DNA of 64,000 nucleotides. Origin: Pezicula radicicola. Its lineage: Eukaryota; Ascomycota; Leotiomycetes; Helotiales; Dermateaceae. The DNA lies in NCBI GenBank assembly GCA_003008705.1, contig PDUO01000003.1:63891-127890 (forward strand). The letters run 5' to 3'. Of this stretch, positions 1 to 11,207 are shown one piece after another. Made by a program: the position numbers and the translations under genes. How positions within the stretch are numbered: position 1 is the first letter of the stretch; the number at the start of each line of letters is the position of its first letter. Below the pieces are notes generated by a model that searched no databases, was not told the origin of the DNA, and saw only the letters and a list, made by a program, of their open reading frames with translations.

Positions 1-237
1 CAAAAAAGTAATAGAGACTGTAAATAAAATACGAATGAGAAACTCCGTTGCATTATTAATGGGCAATAATAGTGTATTAATAATGGAGAGCTAGCTTGAA
101 CAATTATTAACCACCCCGACTTTGAGGTGCTCACCTGCTTCTCTCTGTTTGGGCAGGCACTACCAAGATGCTTACTAAACCCGAGTCATTCAAAATCTGA
201 AAATTGAATATTATCAATCAGTAGTCGTGTGCCACTG

Positions 238-290
238 ACCTCCGAACCACTAAACTCCGAACCACGTACCTCCGAACCACAAACCTCCGG
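238..290. repeat. Short direct repeat of CTCCGAACCAC
   Basis: The unit CTCCGAACCAC occurs three times (near 240, 255 and 270), spaced about 15 bp, followed by a partial fourth copy (CTCCGG) that runs into the inverted repeat starting near 283. It is non-coding. Confidence 0.7.
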
Positions 291-634
291 AATAATGGTT
301 CTCATTCCTTGCCTCACTACCTCTGGTTGTGCCTGATCAAAAGGAAACACTGGCCATAATGTTACACCTCTTCAGGGCAAGGAATGCCTTTTTTTATGCA
401 GTATTGTATACAAATTTGTATACTTTTATACAATTGGGATCAAAAGCAGGGGTCTTTCTGGGTGCTAAGCGACAGGGAGAATCATTGGATTATGTGTTCA
501 TAATCGCTAATATTCATAAACTCGTCAGCACATATGGCTTAATCAGCTGTAACGTCATAGCCAGTGTTTTGTTTTAACCAGGCACATTACCAGAGGTAGT
601 GAGGTGAAGAACGAGACCCAGCTATTCCGGAGTT
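283..634. repeat. Fold-back (long inverted repeat) element
   Basis: The left arm, about 283-373, matches the reverse complement of the right arm, about 546-634. Both arms share CTCCGGAATA at the outer edge, then CCTCACTACCTCTGG, GTGCCTG, AACACTGGC and GTTACA in the same order. The spacer is about 170 bp. The open frame at 329-577 lies within this structure and resembles nothing known, so I do not call it a gene. The arms are imperfect, as in an old fold-back or MITE-like element. I could not identify a clean target-site duplication. Confidence 0.7.
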
Positions 635-850
635 TAGGGGTACATGATTAGCGCCATCAATGTTAACAACTACCGTTTACTAATATTCTCCTCTAATGGA
701 GTTAGCTTAGCTTTGCAGGTACAAAAGAATGTAGAAATAAGACAAGTATAAAGTCATGTCCAGCCTCTACCGTATTCCTCTGTACCTGGACTCATCTTAA
801 TTCTAGATTAAATCAAAGGAATCAGCACCAGCAAGTAACCTACAGTCAGA

Positions 851-1928
851 ATGTCGTCCGATCCATCCCTTCAATACACGCTGCCTTTTCAGCTCACCAA
901 GAACATCAATCGAGATGTTTACGATTTGGTGTCGCCAGACAATCCAGCAAACTCTCAGAAGGGAAAGGTTATTATCATCACAGGAGGTGGGAGCGGTATC
1001 GGTGCGGTATGTTCTTCCGATGCTCTCACATGCGTAGTGGTTCTAGTTCTGATACCAAGCAGGCTGCAGCCAACGTATGGGTTCGGGCAGGTGCCGAGGG
1101 CGTTGTGATCGCAGGCAGACGCAAGGACGTTCTTGAAAAGACTGTGAAATCCTTGGAGGTTATCAGCAAGGGCACCAAGATCCTCGGCGTCCCAACGGAT
1201 TTGAAGATTGAAAAAGACGTGCAGAAACTATTCGAAGAAGTCAAGAAGGTCTTTGGCAGATCCGCAGATGTTGTGCTTGCAAACGCTGGAGCAGTTTCAG
1301 ACCTCAAGCCCGTTGCGGAAGAAAGTATTGACACTTGGTGGGGTATTCACGTCAGTCCTTCCTTCCACCTTGCCATTCTATGTATCTTCTGTTCACACAT
1401 CCCTTAGGAGATCAATGTCCTGGGACTTCATAACACTGTTGCTGGGTTTATCAGAAGCCAGCCTGATCCAAAAAAGCCAGTCGGAACTGTGATCAATGTC
1501 AATTCTGGCTTGGCCGGAATCATAGCACCAGGAAATTCTGCCTACGGAACTGCCAAGCTTGCAGCTCACAGGTACATGGAGTTTGTTGCCACTGGTAAGT
1601 AGAGTCTATACATTAAGCAGTAAGCTTAGCTCACTTTGCATACCTAGAATATCCAACCCTACGGGCTTTCACTCTCTTACCTGGCATTGTGAAGACAGAC
1701 CTCTTGGTGGATGCTTTTGAGCCATATGCAAAAGATTCCCCAGAACTTACCGGAGGGCTTGCGCTGTATCTCGCCCAAGATCGTGCCGATTACCTCAAGG
1801 GCCAGCTGACAAGTATCAACTGGGACTATGAATATTTGGAAGCATTTAAGGAGGAGATTGCGGAGAAGAAATTGCTCACTATCAAGTGGGTGTCGCCTTT
1901 GCCATGCAGTGGCGGTAGCGGACTCTAA
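851..1928 (+). CDS. Short-chain dehydrogenase/reductase (SDR), 4 exons, 303 aa
   Basis: Exons are 851-1006, 1063-1350, 1408-1594 and 1648-1928, with introns of 53-57 nt (donors GTATGT, GTCAGT and GTAAGT). The frame is continuous across all junctions. The product is a classical NAD(P)-dependent SDR. The cofactor loop TGGGSGIG lies at residues 44-51, the structural LANAG motif about 40 residues before the second intron, and the catalytic Ser at about 181 with Tyr194 and Lys198 (YGTAK). Length is slightly above the usual 250-280 because of an N-terminal extension of about 35 residues. No signal peptide is evident, so it is probably cytosolic. The substrate cannot be deduced. The 3' end is short after the catalytic domain but not obviously truncated. 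Confidence 0.9.
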
Positions 1929-2943
1929 ATCACGAACCAATGTCAATATAAGGATGTATGCAATTTGAGTTTCTAGCCTTTTAGGAGTAGAAGTTAGCTT
2001 AGCTTATATGACAATACAGAGTTATAGTACCTAAAATGATAACTTCAGGTTTCTACGCTTACGGTACAAAGTCTGAACCATCTTCCCAATGTGTACGAAC
2101 ACCAACACACACATAATATCCCGAGTACAAATTTGAGCAGCTACTCTTGATACCGCATTCCACTTGAAAAAGGCCGACAACACGTGATGTGCTATCTTCT
2201 CTATCAACGTCCTGCGTGTCTAAGTACCTAGCTAGTCAGAGCTCTTCACCAGAATACAGACATTAAAATTGCAACACCCGTCCATTTATTGTCAAAATCA
2301 AAGCATAGAAGAGTATCATGTAAGATCACATGTTGTCGCCTGTACCTCGCGTCTCATTTATCGGCTACAGTAGTTGCGTCACGTCCCTCGAACTCAATCC
2401 TAACCTCCAAAAACTCTCATCTCTCCACCCAACAACAAACAACGAAAGAATTCCTCTTACTTCACCAAGTATCTACCACTATTGCCTCACATTATACAGA
2501 ATTCATCACCAATATACCTCTAAGAAGCAAATCCGAAACCCCAACTGCTGCGTTTGCTAGCAAGAAAGTGCGCACCGCCGCAACAGCTGATCTCCCTATC
2601 GCTCAACTTCTTGGTCTTACAGCGGACACGCTGCTGGGTCTTGTTTCACTCATTACATCTCCAACCCCTAGCATGCTTACCGTAAGCTCATGTCCCAAGC
2701 CGATGCAGTGACTGGGCCCATTTGCGATTTCATCCAGAAACGCGGCGTCTCCAAATATAGGCATAGATTCTAGGGAGATCCGGGGTGGCACACCATCGGA
2801 TTACGTTAATGATTAATTGCATCTTGCTTTAAGCAAGGAGTTCGAGGTAAATTTTATCGGCGGGTATCTACTCTCATTTCCTATATTATATATGCTTAAA
2901 GTATCCAAGCAGGATACTATACGATATGACCCATCTCCTTCCC
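1929..2943. other. Intergenic, no supported gene
   Basis: This is the gap between the convergent SDR and DUF7580 genes. A plus-strand open frame (2289-2711) has low-complexity Ser/Thr-rich composition, no recognisable domain and no clear splice structure. I see no RNA gene or repeat here. Confidence 0.5.
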
Positions 2944-4845
2944 CTACCCGCACAAAATCGGCGGAGCTAACGAATTAAACGCTCTATACTGCTGGATGCA
3001 TACATCCAACTCATTTACAACATGTACAACAACCGCACTCTGCAACTCAGCATCATCCAACTTCGTCGCAACACCAAAATTACAATTCAAGCACTTCTCA
3101 ACAAGTCTGCCATACGTCATATTCAACTTCTTATGGACCGATTCACCAAGTCTGCGGGCTGCAATGAAGTCCGCGACTTGGTTCAGGGTATCTCCACGAC
3201 TTGGATCTTTGTCATAGAGGCTTTCAAATGGTGCATCGTTGCCAAGTTCTATCAGTACAACGCCAAGGTTGAAGAGTGTTGCGTTTGCTGCTAAACTCGA
3301 GGCATTGCCGCTAGGTCGTGATATTAGGCGTGATGAAGTGGCTGCCGAGAGCTGGGCCTCCACGTAGGGATCCTCAAGCAATAGCTTAGATTGAGAGGCG
3401 CATCCGTCGCCAAACAAGTGCACATCGCTGCTGGTCCAAGTTTCAGACAGCCAAGGTGTTGAGTGAAATCGCAGCACGGCTAAGGATAATAGTTTTGCTA
3501 GCCTCAACTTCGCTATCCAGTCTTGCTCCTTCTTCTCATCCGCAGCCTTCTGCAGGACGTCCTTCAAGGATGGCAATTTCGACGTACCAAGGGGTGACTT
3601 TGGGCCTTGATTGGGATAGACAAAATGTCTAAATGTCTTCGTCTTCTCTAAGAATCCGATACATGGCTCTTCAGCTGATCGAACGGCTTGGATCTGCACT
3701 TGTCGGAAGTACCGACAAAGCTTACCTATAGTACAGAGGTCTAGCTGTGGGCCTATCTGAGTATGGGAATTACTCGATGAAGCCGATGAAGAGCCCATGC
3801 TAATGGATGTGAGATCAAATTTTACACTTCGCTTTACGGCACCCATCTTCTGTAGTGCCGATTGAAGTCCAGCGGAAGGCTTGGGCGTTGCAGCTATGGG
3901 ATTTTGCAATGAGTCACTTGGAGCAGATTCAATTGCAAGCCAGAGCGGCTCTGCTCGAACCCTTTCCTGAGTGCAAGCCACAGACATGTTAAAACGCACC
4001 TTCGAGGCAGTATGTCGACAAGGTTGTTCCACTCTCAAAGACATTGTCGCAACATGTTCTGTACAATCATCAGATGTCCATCCAGAAGCCAGGACGTCAT
4101 ATAACCGTATTGACGCTTGTTGCGTTGTCTTTATATTACATATCGTCGTATTTTCTACAGTCGTCGAAGTTGATGTGGGAGTAAGTGTACCTAATTTTCG
4201 TATTTGTGCAGATATTCTACCGAGGTCTTCGTTATAATCTCGTAATTCGTTGGTAATTTCGTTTAGTCGTGTCTTTGAGAAGCTGATCTTGATTTTCTGA
4301 CGGAACATGGACCAGGTGCCTTTGCCTTTTGATTTCTAAGAAATTGTCAGTTATGGATCCTTTTGGATGCTCATACAAATAAGGATCCGAGAATTTACAT
4401 CCGCCCTATGTAGGTGGCATGAGGTGTTGGGATATGGAATTGGCTTTGTACTCACATTCCCTTCCAGAAGATCCTTGAACCCCGCTGCCTCTTCCAAAAC
4501 CTCTTCCAAAGTATCGTTAATCAGATTCAAAGTCGATACGCAAGTATTATATGAAGTTCCCAAAAGCCCCTCCAGTCGCCGAGACAAGGGACCATCATTT
4601 CGACAAGGATGATTCGGATCTCCAAGTATATCTCCGAGGTTTTGTCCAACGGCCACTAGCAATAGTTGGCACTCGTTATGAAATATCGCCCTCTGCGTAT
4701 CAAGTCTAGCCGTGAATCTTCGGATCTCTTTGACATGCCGTCTGTACGTGACGAATGGTTGGAAGGTAACTTCGTAGTTCTCGACTGCTGAGATGATGAG
4801 GGGTACTATGCCGAGAGCGAGACTGGCGATTGTAACTGGATCCAT
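2944..4845 (-). CDS. DUF7580-type fungal protein, 2 exons, 593 aa
   Basis: Exons on the minus strand are 4845-4456 and 4335-2944, with an intron donor GTGAGT and an acceptor TTAG. I chose the start at 4845 because MDPVTIASLALGIVPL is the usual beginning of this family; an upstream in-frame Met adds only 11 residues. The N-terminal 130 residues are a hydrophobic helix plus a helical segment typical of NLR-associated fungal proteins. The C-terminal part carries the DUF7580 pattern: a region with LLSLAVLRFHSTPWL, then DPYVEAQLS, then a helical end with FNLGVVLIELG, reminiscent of a degenerate protein-kinase C-lobe. These proteins are frequent near fungal NLR and ankyrin genes; their biochemical role is unknown. 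The gene is divergent from the C2H2-ankyrin-LIM gene about 520 bp away. Confidence 0.82.
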
Positions 4846-5365
4846 TGGTACACTGGCACAGACTAGCCGAGTTAGCATATTGCCAGACGTTACATATTCG
4901 GTTGCAACTCATATTTTACCTTACTTTGTTAACCAGGCTGCGGCTAGCTATAGCTACACGAGAGATAGCCACAGCCTCGTCGAGGATGTTAAGCAACAAG
5001 CGGATGCGCGAGTGATATTGAGATGATGCGACTGCTCTCGTGCCGGTATGCGAACAGGAGTCATGATTTTTCATAGACTACCATGACCTTCGAGAGCTGC
5101 GGGAGAGGTGAAGTCTGGAGGGGGGTGTGCGAGAAAGTGAGGCTGAGCTACAGTCTGCAGCATAGCTAAATAGGCTAGACCGGGCGCTAATAGGTTGCAG
5201 GGAAGTTCAGCTCCAGCTTGTCGACCTTCAGCCTTCTCAGTTCTATTCATCTCCACGATACCCACCTATGCACCGTCTATATCTTGTACCTATATATCAT
5301 TATGCTGCCCCATCGCTATCTATGGAAACTAGACCGTCCTTCTGTGTCATTATTTTGATGCCACC
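4846..5365. promoter_or_regulatory. Shared intergenic promoter between divergent genes
   Basis: These 520 bp lie between the start codons of the DUF7580 gene (minus) and the C2H2-ankyrin-LIM gene (plus) and must hold both promoters. I could not assign a TATA box or a factor site with confidence. Confidence 0.45.
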
Positions 5366-8300
5366 ATGGACCACGAAGTCGCCCTGTGGCAGCGAGGCGT
5401 TGAGAACGATGATGATCAACCAGACCTTGGGCCAGCAGGCTATCTATTCGAAGCATCTACAACAACATTTTCGGCCATGCTACAGCTACTTGCCTCTAAT
5501 TCGGATCTTCTTGATCCAGGAGCCTACCAAAGACTTAGAAATGAGTTCCGAAAGTTCTACATGTGGAATGAGGGGTTTTCCACCCGGTCTGGGGAATTAG
5601 ATTATATCCTTGCTTCGTCTAAAAACCTCAAGAGCACTGTACTTGGCCTTCTAGTACAGTGGGTGACAGCAGTATCAAAAGGTAGGTTTCTCTAGTTGGA
5701 AACACCCTCGGCTAGCGTTGGCTCTTGGATCACATGATGTTGACATGCTGAACCCTCCAAGTTCCTTCGACACTGTCAGAATACGATTGGTCTGCTATCG
5801 TCCCAGCACTAGCAGAGCTAGAAGTGCTTGCTCACAAAGCTGATCAAGTAGCGAAGGCGGTCATGATAGACTTGAAATCACAATGTTTCGCATTGAGGGA
5901 TGCAAAGGTCAACTACGATTCCGACTCTGACTCGGAGTCTATATCTTCACTAAGTGATACGACGTTTGAGGATCTGATTGAGGATCTAAGCACTTATATG
6001 GAGGGTTTAGAGGACCTTGCTCCATCACTCGAACATCCCGCTGCCGATATTTTCATCCACGACACTGGTACAAGTCCGATAGATGACCTTTCATCAGTCC
6101 CCGAAGCTGCGCGTCCTTTTGTAATCATTCTCAAGGACCGGTTCCCCTCCATTGAGCCTGGCTTGGGCAGGAAACTTGGAGAAGCAAACTGGCTGCGGCG
6201 TGAGCGACTAAGGCAGAAACTTGCTTCGGCTCCTCCAGTAGATAGTACTCCTACTGCTTTCACGGACGATCGCAGCGATGGGGATACAGTAATAGCTCCT
6301 AACAATCAATCAGCACAATATCCAGCACCATCTGTCCACTCAACTGTCAGACCTCCAAGTCATTACCAATCTGTTACCACACAATCGACGTTCTCAGATC
6401 CATCTTTGTTCGATAGCGATTCCATAGCCGCGCCTCGCTACAGGAGGAATATTCCTGTGGCCGAATCGGTAACTTCCTTTGTAACGTCCTTAGCTGAAGG
6501 CCCTGAACATGGCCAGCGGCGAATACCCCACTTACCTGACAATCACAATTTCGATGCGCCTTTCCAATGCCAGGTCTGTGGAGAGACTCAGCTGAACATA
6601 CGAAATAGGGCAGATTGGAAGTGAGTTGACCCGCAGAATTCTAATGCATTTATTTAAGCTTACCATCCTTCCAGGAACCATGTCTACCATGATCTTGAGC
6701 CATATGTATGCCTTTTTACGGACTGTAACCTTGGCATCCGTACATTCAGATCTAGACGAGAGTGGATGGAACATGAGTTCCAAGTACATCGAGTCATTGA
6801 GCAATGGCGCTGCAACTTGTGCAATGATACCTTCTATACCCAAGATCTTTTTCGCAATCATATCCATCGGGTCCATGAAGAGCACTCTGCAGCATCTCAA
6901 AACGAAGAGGTGGTATCCGCCGCAAGAAGGGTCGTGGCGCGTAATGCTAGCCTCGAAACATGCCCATTTTGTCTTACATCACCAGCTCAAACTCAGAAGG
7001 GATTTGCTAGTCACGTCGGGAGACATCAGCAAGAGATTTCACTTGCGGCACTTCCGAATTTAGAAATGGAATCTGAACAGGGCGATAGTGATGATGACAG
7101 TGATGACAATGATGACGATGATGACGGAAGTAGATCAAATAGCTCGGTCAGAACAGATGCTAGTAACCAGACTCTACAGCTTCGTCCTTCAGACGACAGC
7201 GCCAATGGACCGTCAACTGGCTCTGGGAATCCCAGTGGAGCAAGCAAAGACCAATTTGGTGATGAACACACCAAAGAAATGCCCAGGGATGCGCAGCTTG
7301 AAGAAGAGGTACGAGCCTCATGTTCCTTTCTAGAAGTTACTAATAACATCTCTGTCATAGATCCAAGATATCCCATTAGACCTCTCACGATTCCCTCTAC
7401 ACGAAGCGGCGTATGAAGGAGATAATAATAGAATGGCGACGCTTTTAGCGTCTGCTGACTACGATATTGATCAACCAATAGGACAATATGACACGCCACT
7501 GCAAGTTGCTTCCCTCAATGGTCACGCATCTGTCGTTCGGTGTCTGCTTGATAATTCAGCAGATGTGGATGTCCATGCCGGAAAATATGGAACCGCACTC
7601 CAAGCTGCAGCTGCTGAAGGGCACGTCGAGATTGCGAGAACTTTGCTCGATGCCGGGGCTAGTGTTAACAAACGTGCAGGGATGTATAGAAATGCACTTC
7701 AAGCCGCCGCAAGCAATGGGCAAGAGTCAATGTTTAAGCTACTGCTTGATCGTGGGGCCAGAACCGATGGCGTCTACTTTCCAGATGGTAAGCCTGCACG
7801 GCGGTCTGAGGATCTAGCTAGCAATCGGCCGGCATCAATTACAAGCATAGAGGCACGGACTAGTAGTGATTCTATCTCCGTTGAGAGAAAGTTTGCCCTG
7901 GATAAAGTAACAGCTGCAGGACCTAATATTGATGAGGAAATAAAGGACAGACTGACACCACCTGCAATATCTACTCTAAAGACTGATGAGCTTCTGCTGG
8001 AGGATGACAGCGACGAAGAAGTGTATCCTTGCAAAGGATGCGGTGAAATTGTAAGTTGTTGACTAGTTTATCGTTTAGGGACTTTGACTAATGGTATCAA
8101 TTAGCTTGAGGAAGGGAAAGCATTCGAACTGGGTACGTTACAATTCCTCGCCTGAATGTGAACTTGGTCTGACTTTTGCTAGCTGATAATCGATGGCATG
8201 TTTATTGTTTTCGTTGTCATACATGCGGCATCCTTTTGGATGGGGAGGCAAACCTTCTTCTTCTCGGAGATGGAAGTCTCATCTGCAACAACTGCACATA

Positions 8301-8955
8301 TTCATGCTCGTCATGCGGCAACAAGATTGAAGATCTTGCAATTTTGACGGGAGATCAAGCTTTCTGTGCAACTTGCTTTAGATGCCGCAATTGTAAGAGA
8401 AAGATTGAAAACCTACGCTACGCAAAGACGTCTCAGGGTATCTTTTGTATGTCTTGTCATGAGTCTCTGATGGCGAGAAGAAGGAAGAAAAGTCAATTGG
8501 CAGCACGGACTTCGAAGAACTCCCAACCTGAGCCATATTCTTTAGACAAAACTCTACCGGCCTTGCCTCCTAACTTTGAGTTCCCGGAGCCACTCTCGGA
8601 CGAATCTTCCCGTCATTCTATACCAACCAGCGCAGAACCCAGAATTGGAGAATCTCTAATCGATTCACCATCAAGGGCGGTGTCGATTACACATTCCTCA
8701 TCATCGATGCACGCTCAGTCAGGTTCCATTGCCTCTGCGGAGAAACCGGAAAGGGAAACGATAAGGATATATAAGGAGAGCTCTCTATTCCCTAAGCAAC
8801 CTGAAGTCACCACAATACCTCCGCACACTTCAAGAGCCCCCCCAAGCTTAGCAGATAACAACCCCAGGCTATTTTCCCAGCCGGAAACACCAGAGAAACG
8901 AAAACGCTTTTCAGCGAGAGATTTATTGTTCGGGAGGGGAAATCGTTCTAAATGA
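5366..8955 (+). CDS. Chimeric C2H2 zinc finger - ankyrin - LIM protein, 6 exons, 1099 aa
   Basis: Exons are 5366-5681, 5762-6620, 6675-7308, 7361-8050, 8105-8132 and 8183-8955; the summed length is 3300 nt with one frame throughout. Domain order: a helical N-terminal domain (about 1-200); a Ser/Pro-rich linker; C2H2 fingers ending in the CPFC...HVGRHQQEISLAALP block; an acidic Asp-rich stretch; three to four ankyrin repeats (exon 4; ALQAAAAEGHVEIARTLLDA); then paired LIM domains starting at CKGCGEI and continuing through the 28-nt exon 5 into exon 6 (CFRCHTCG, CNNC, CSSCGNK, CFRCRNCKRK, CMSCHES). The first half is the common fungal NLR-associated C2H2/ankyrin architecture. The LIM part closely resembles the N-terminus of fungal Rga-type Rho GTPase-activating proteins, including the SLDKTLPALPPN tail, but the RhoGAP domain is absent. 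The ankyrin and LIM parts share exon 4, so this is a real fusion rather than two genes. Confidence 0.85.
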
Positions 8956-9496
8956 TAACAACTCGATAGTGCTCTTGCGCTGGAGGACGTAAGGGTACAT
9001 AGTTCTTGGTGAGCACTTGAAGTTCAATATCATGTGTAACTAGGGGAGGTCTTAAGGGGCTAAGCGACTTACTAATTTACTACTTCTGTGTGCTGCTAGT
9101 TATTAATAAAAACAACCTAGACGTGACTTTAATTCCTTTGCTATTATAGAGCTCTTAGTTATTTATAGTAATTCTAAGTCCTACGTATAATTATAACGGG
9201 ATAGACTTATTAACACGTGATCTATTGGGAGTCTGGTGTGCGGTTGCACTAACGATAAACTTAAACAAATAAGTAATAAATTTCTCCTTCTAGTAACGCG
9301 AAGCTCGCGAATCACCATTTCTCTAGAGCTAGATCATGGCGAATCATCGGGCTATAGAGCCAGCGACACAATCTCCATATCCTCCTAGCCCGAGCCACGT
9401 GATGGCGCAAGAGGAAATCGAAAAAGTAGCTCGCCAACAAACGGCTGACCAGGACGAGACCATCCAAGAATGCCGACAAGTCATTGAGGCAATGTA
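8956..9496. other. Intergenic, AT-rich
   Basis: AT-rich sequence follows the chimeric gene. A short open frame (about 9335-9496) reads in the same direction as, and stops just before, the TPR-like relic, so it may be part of that dead gene. Nothing else was recognised. Confidence 0.4.
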
Positions 9497-9640
9497 GATG
9501 ATATGAACGAGGCAATCTACTGTTACCATCAAGCTGTTAAAGCTACTCCAGACAAACATCCAGACTGGGTGAGCCGCTTCCAGAACCTTAGAGCTAAATT
9601 ACGTGGTCGTTATCATCGACAACAACCCAGATGCAACGTC
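9497..9640 (+). pseudogene. TPR-repeat relic
   Basis: A short reading frame encodes DDMNEAIYCYHQAVKATPD followed by HPDWVSRFQNLRAKLRGRY. This matches the fungal TPR pattern in which a helix with EAI..Y.QAV..TPD.HPD is followed by S.L.NLG..L..RY. Upstream and downstream frames are closed by stops. It is probably the remains of an NLR or TPR-rich protein. Confidence 0.5.
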
Positions 9641-9709
9641 AATTCCTTCGTTATCTCGCTTTTCTCGGCTAGGTACATGAAAATATAAAGCTACGTAGTG
9701 CGGATGTTC

Positions 9710-10178
9710 CGTCGAAGTCAATCTGTTTCCATAGAATGCCCATGTATCTCATCGTAAATTAGCTCAGGAACAACTTGGCTGGCAATAAAGATTCTCGTCA
9801 TCCACTTAGGATTACTGGCATTCACTATTAGATGCAATTTTTGCAAGTCCGTTCGTTCGCATTCATCCAAACCGTCCAAGATACAGCAGCGTAAGACGTT
9901 CGTGATAATATTTTTGAATAGAGACCACTAGCCCGGAAAGCGTTGTTTGGGAGCCTACACATCATGACTCTCAGGGTCGTACAAGTCAGACTTACTTCTC
10001 CAGAATCGTGCTTCGGAGCATTTGAATGATCGATCTTCTTTCTGGCCTACTCTATCATAGAAAAACTGAAGGTGCAGAACCTCAGTTGACACTCACATCG
10101 TGCTGCATGACGCTCTCGCACCATGAATGTTATTCCTGTCTTTCCTCCGCCCAGTTTGCTAAAAAGCCATAGCAGGTC
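9710..10178 (-). pseudogene. NACHT NTPase relic
   Basis: Read on the minus strand, a degenerate P-loop (LLWLFSKLGGGKT) lies near 10175-10123. A segment like the FF.R....ED...K..EA. part of NACHT proteins lies near 10065-10000, and a clear Walker B block (CILDGLDECERTDLQKLHLI) near 9890-9830 is followed by the TRIFIASQVVPEL sensor-like strand. These pieces sit in different frames with stops between them, so the gene is dead. It is probably a former NLR, in the same neighbourhood as the live NLR at 19-22.5 kb. Confidence 0.7.
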
Positions 10179-10561
10179 AGCGCTTGGGCTGTTCAGTCAG
10201 ATTTTGTGTGTAAAGTAAGCGTTTAAATAAGTGCGGCGAAGAGAGTAAAATCGTGTGGTTGTGAGGAGGTTTCCTGTCTACAACCGTTTTCTCCTGACCA
10301 GAGCGCTAGTGATTTGTGGTGGGATTCGTTTGCTCCTGTCCACGTGATTATGTTATCAACCTTTCTCCTTGCTTCATCTTGTAGAGCCCGCATCTTGTAA
10401 CACAAATTGAACGGCTTGCTGCCTAGTAACCATCACGTGCTCTGGTGCCTGCACCTGGTGTATAAGAACCCATCTCGTCGCCCCTCTACATCTCCATCTC
10501 CTCCTCGTAAAAAGAATAGTGCCAAAGGTTTCATATCCGTTCTTTACTCAACCCTTCCATC
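10179..10561. other. Intergenic upstream of the small conserved gene
   Basis: No gene was recognised. The pyrimidine-rich stretch near 10480-10510 (CCCCTCTACATCTCCATCTC) just before the next start codon is typical of a fungal 5' leader or transcription start region. Confidence 0.4.
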
Positions 10562-11207
10562 ATGGGAACTCGTGGTCTCCTTGGCTTTGTAATAAAGGGT
10601 AAACGACTTGGTGGTTACAATCACTTTGATTCGTACCCAACTGCTCTTGGTAAGGGAGTCGCCAAGTTCATTGCTGGACTTAAACCGGAAGACCATGCTG
10701 CAATGATTGCCCTCACCAAGGAAATTACTGTAAGTTACCCAGCATTAACCTACACATTATGCGATGGTTCTCTTCATAACAGCGAACTGATTGTACAGTG
10801 GGTTGAAAATGGCGCACCATCAAGCCCAGTGCTCCAGGAGAAATACCCCAAGCTTCAGAAGTCTGATATCGGCGACAGCTATCAATTATTGCAAGATTGG
10901 TACGACCGCATGCGCAAAGTCGACGGCGCTCAGTTATTGCCTGTTATCGACGAAGGTCTTGAGCACCTCATTGATTATAGTAAGTTGTAAAGTCTAGGAC
11001 TAGCACACGAGACTTATTTATGCGACAGTTAACTTTTTGGATGATGGTCTCTTTTGCGAATGGGCATACTTCATCGATTTCGAAAATTCAAAGCTTGAGA
11101 TCTGGAGCTCGGGAAATTTGATGGCTGAGGCTTCGTTTGAGACGCTGAGGGAGGAGGGAATGAAATACATGGAAGAATTGGAAGAATTGAAGAATGGAGA
11201 GGAGTAG
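10562..11207 (+). CDS. Conserved hypothetical protein, MGTRGL-type, 3 exons, 175 aa
   Basis: Exons are 10562-10729, 10799-10979 and 11029-11207. The frame stays open through the first intron, but the strong GTAAGT donor and the TACAG acceptor remove a 69-nt insert and join EIT to WVENGAP. The second intron (GTAAGT..GACAG) restores the frame into a clear C-terminal segment with FLDDGLFCEWAYFIDFEN. The N-terminus MGTRGLLGFVIKGK..GGYNHFDSYPTALG resembles a widespread family of small eukaryotic proteins of unknown function that begin MGTRGL and contain YNH.DSYP. No signal peptide, membrane segment or known catalytic motif is visible. It is probably soluble. Function unknown. Confidence 0.75.

Noticed and set aside
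329..577. 82-codon open frame inside the first fold-back
   Set aside because: It lies within the inverted-repeat element and overlaps both arms. It shows no domain.
2289..2711. 140-codon plus-strand open frame
   Set aside because: Low-complexity Ser/Thr-rich content, no domain, no typical start context and no splice partners.
10730..10798. Reading the small conserved gene without its first intron
   Set aside because: The frame stays open, but GTAAGT at the start, TACAG at the end, a length divisible by three and the poor fit of the inserted residues argue for a real intron.
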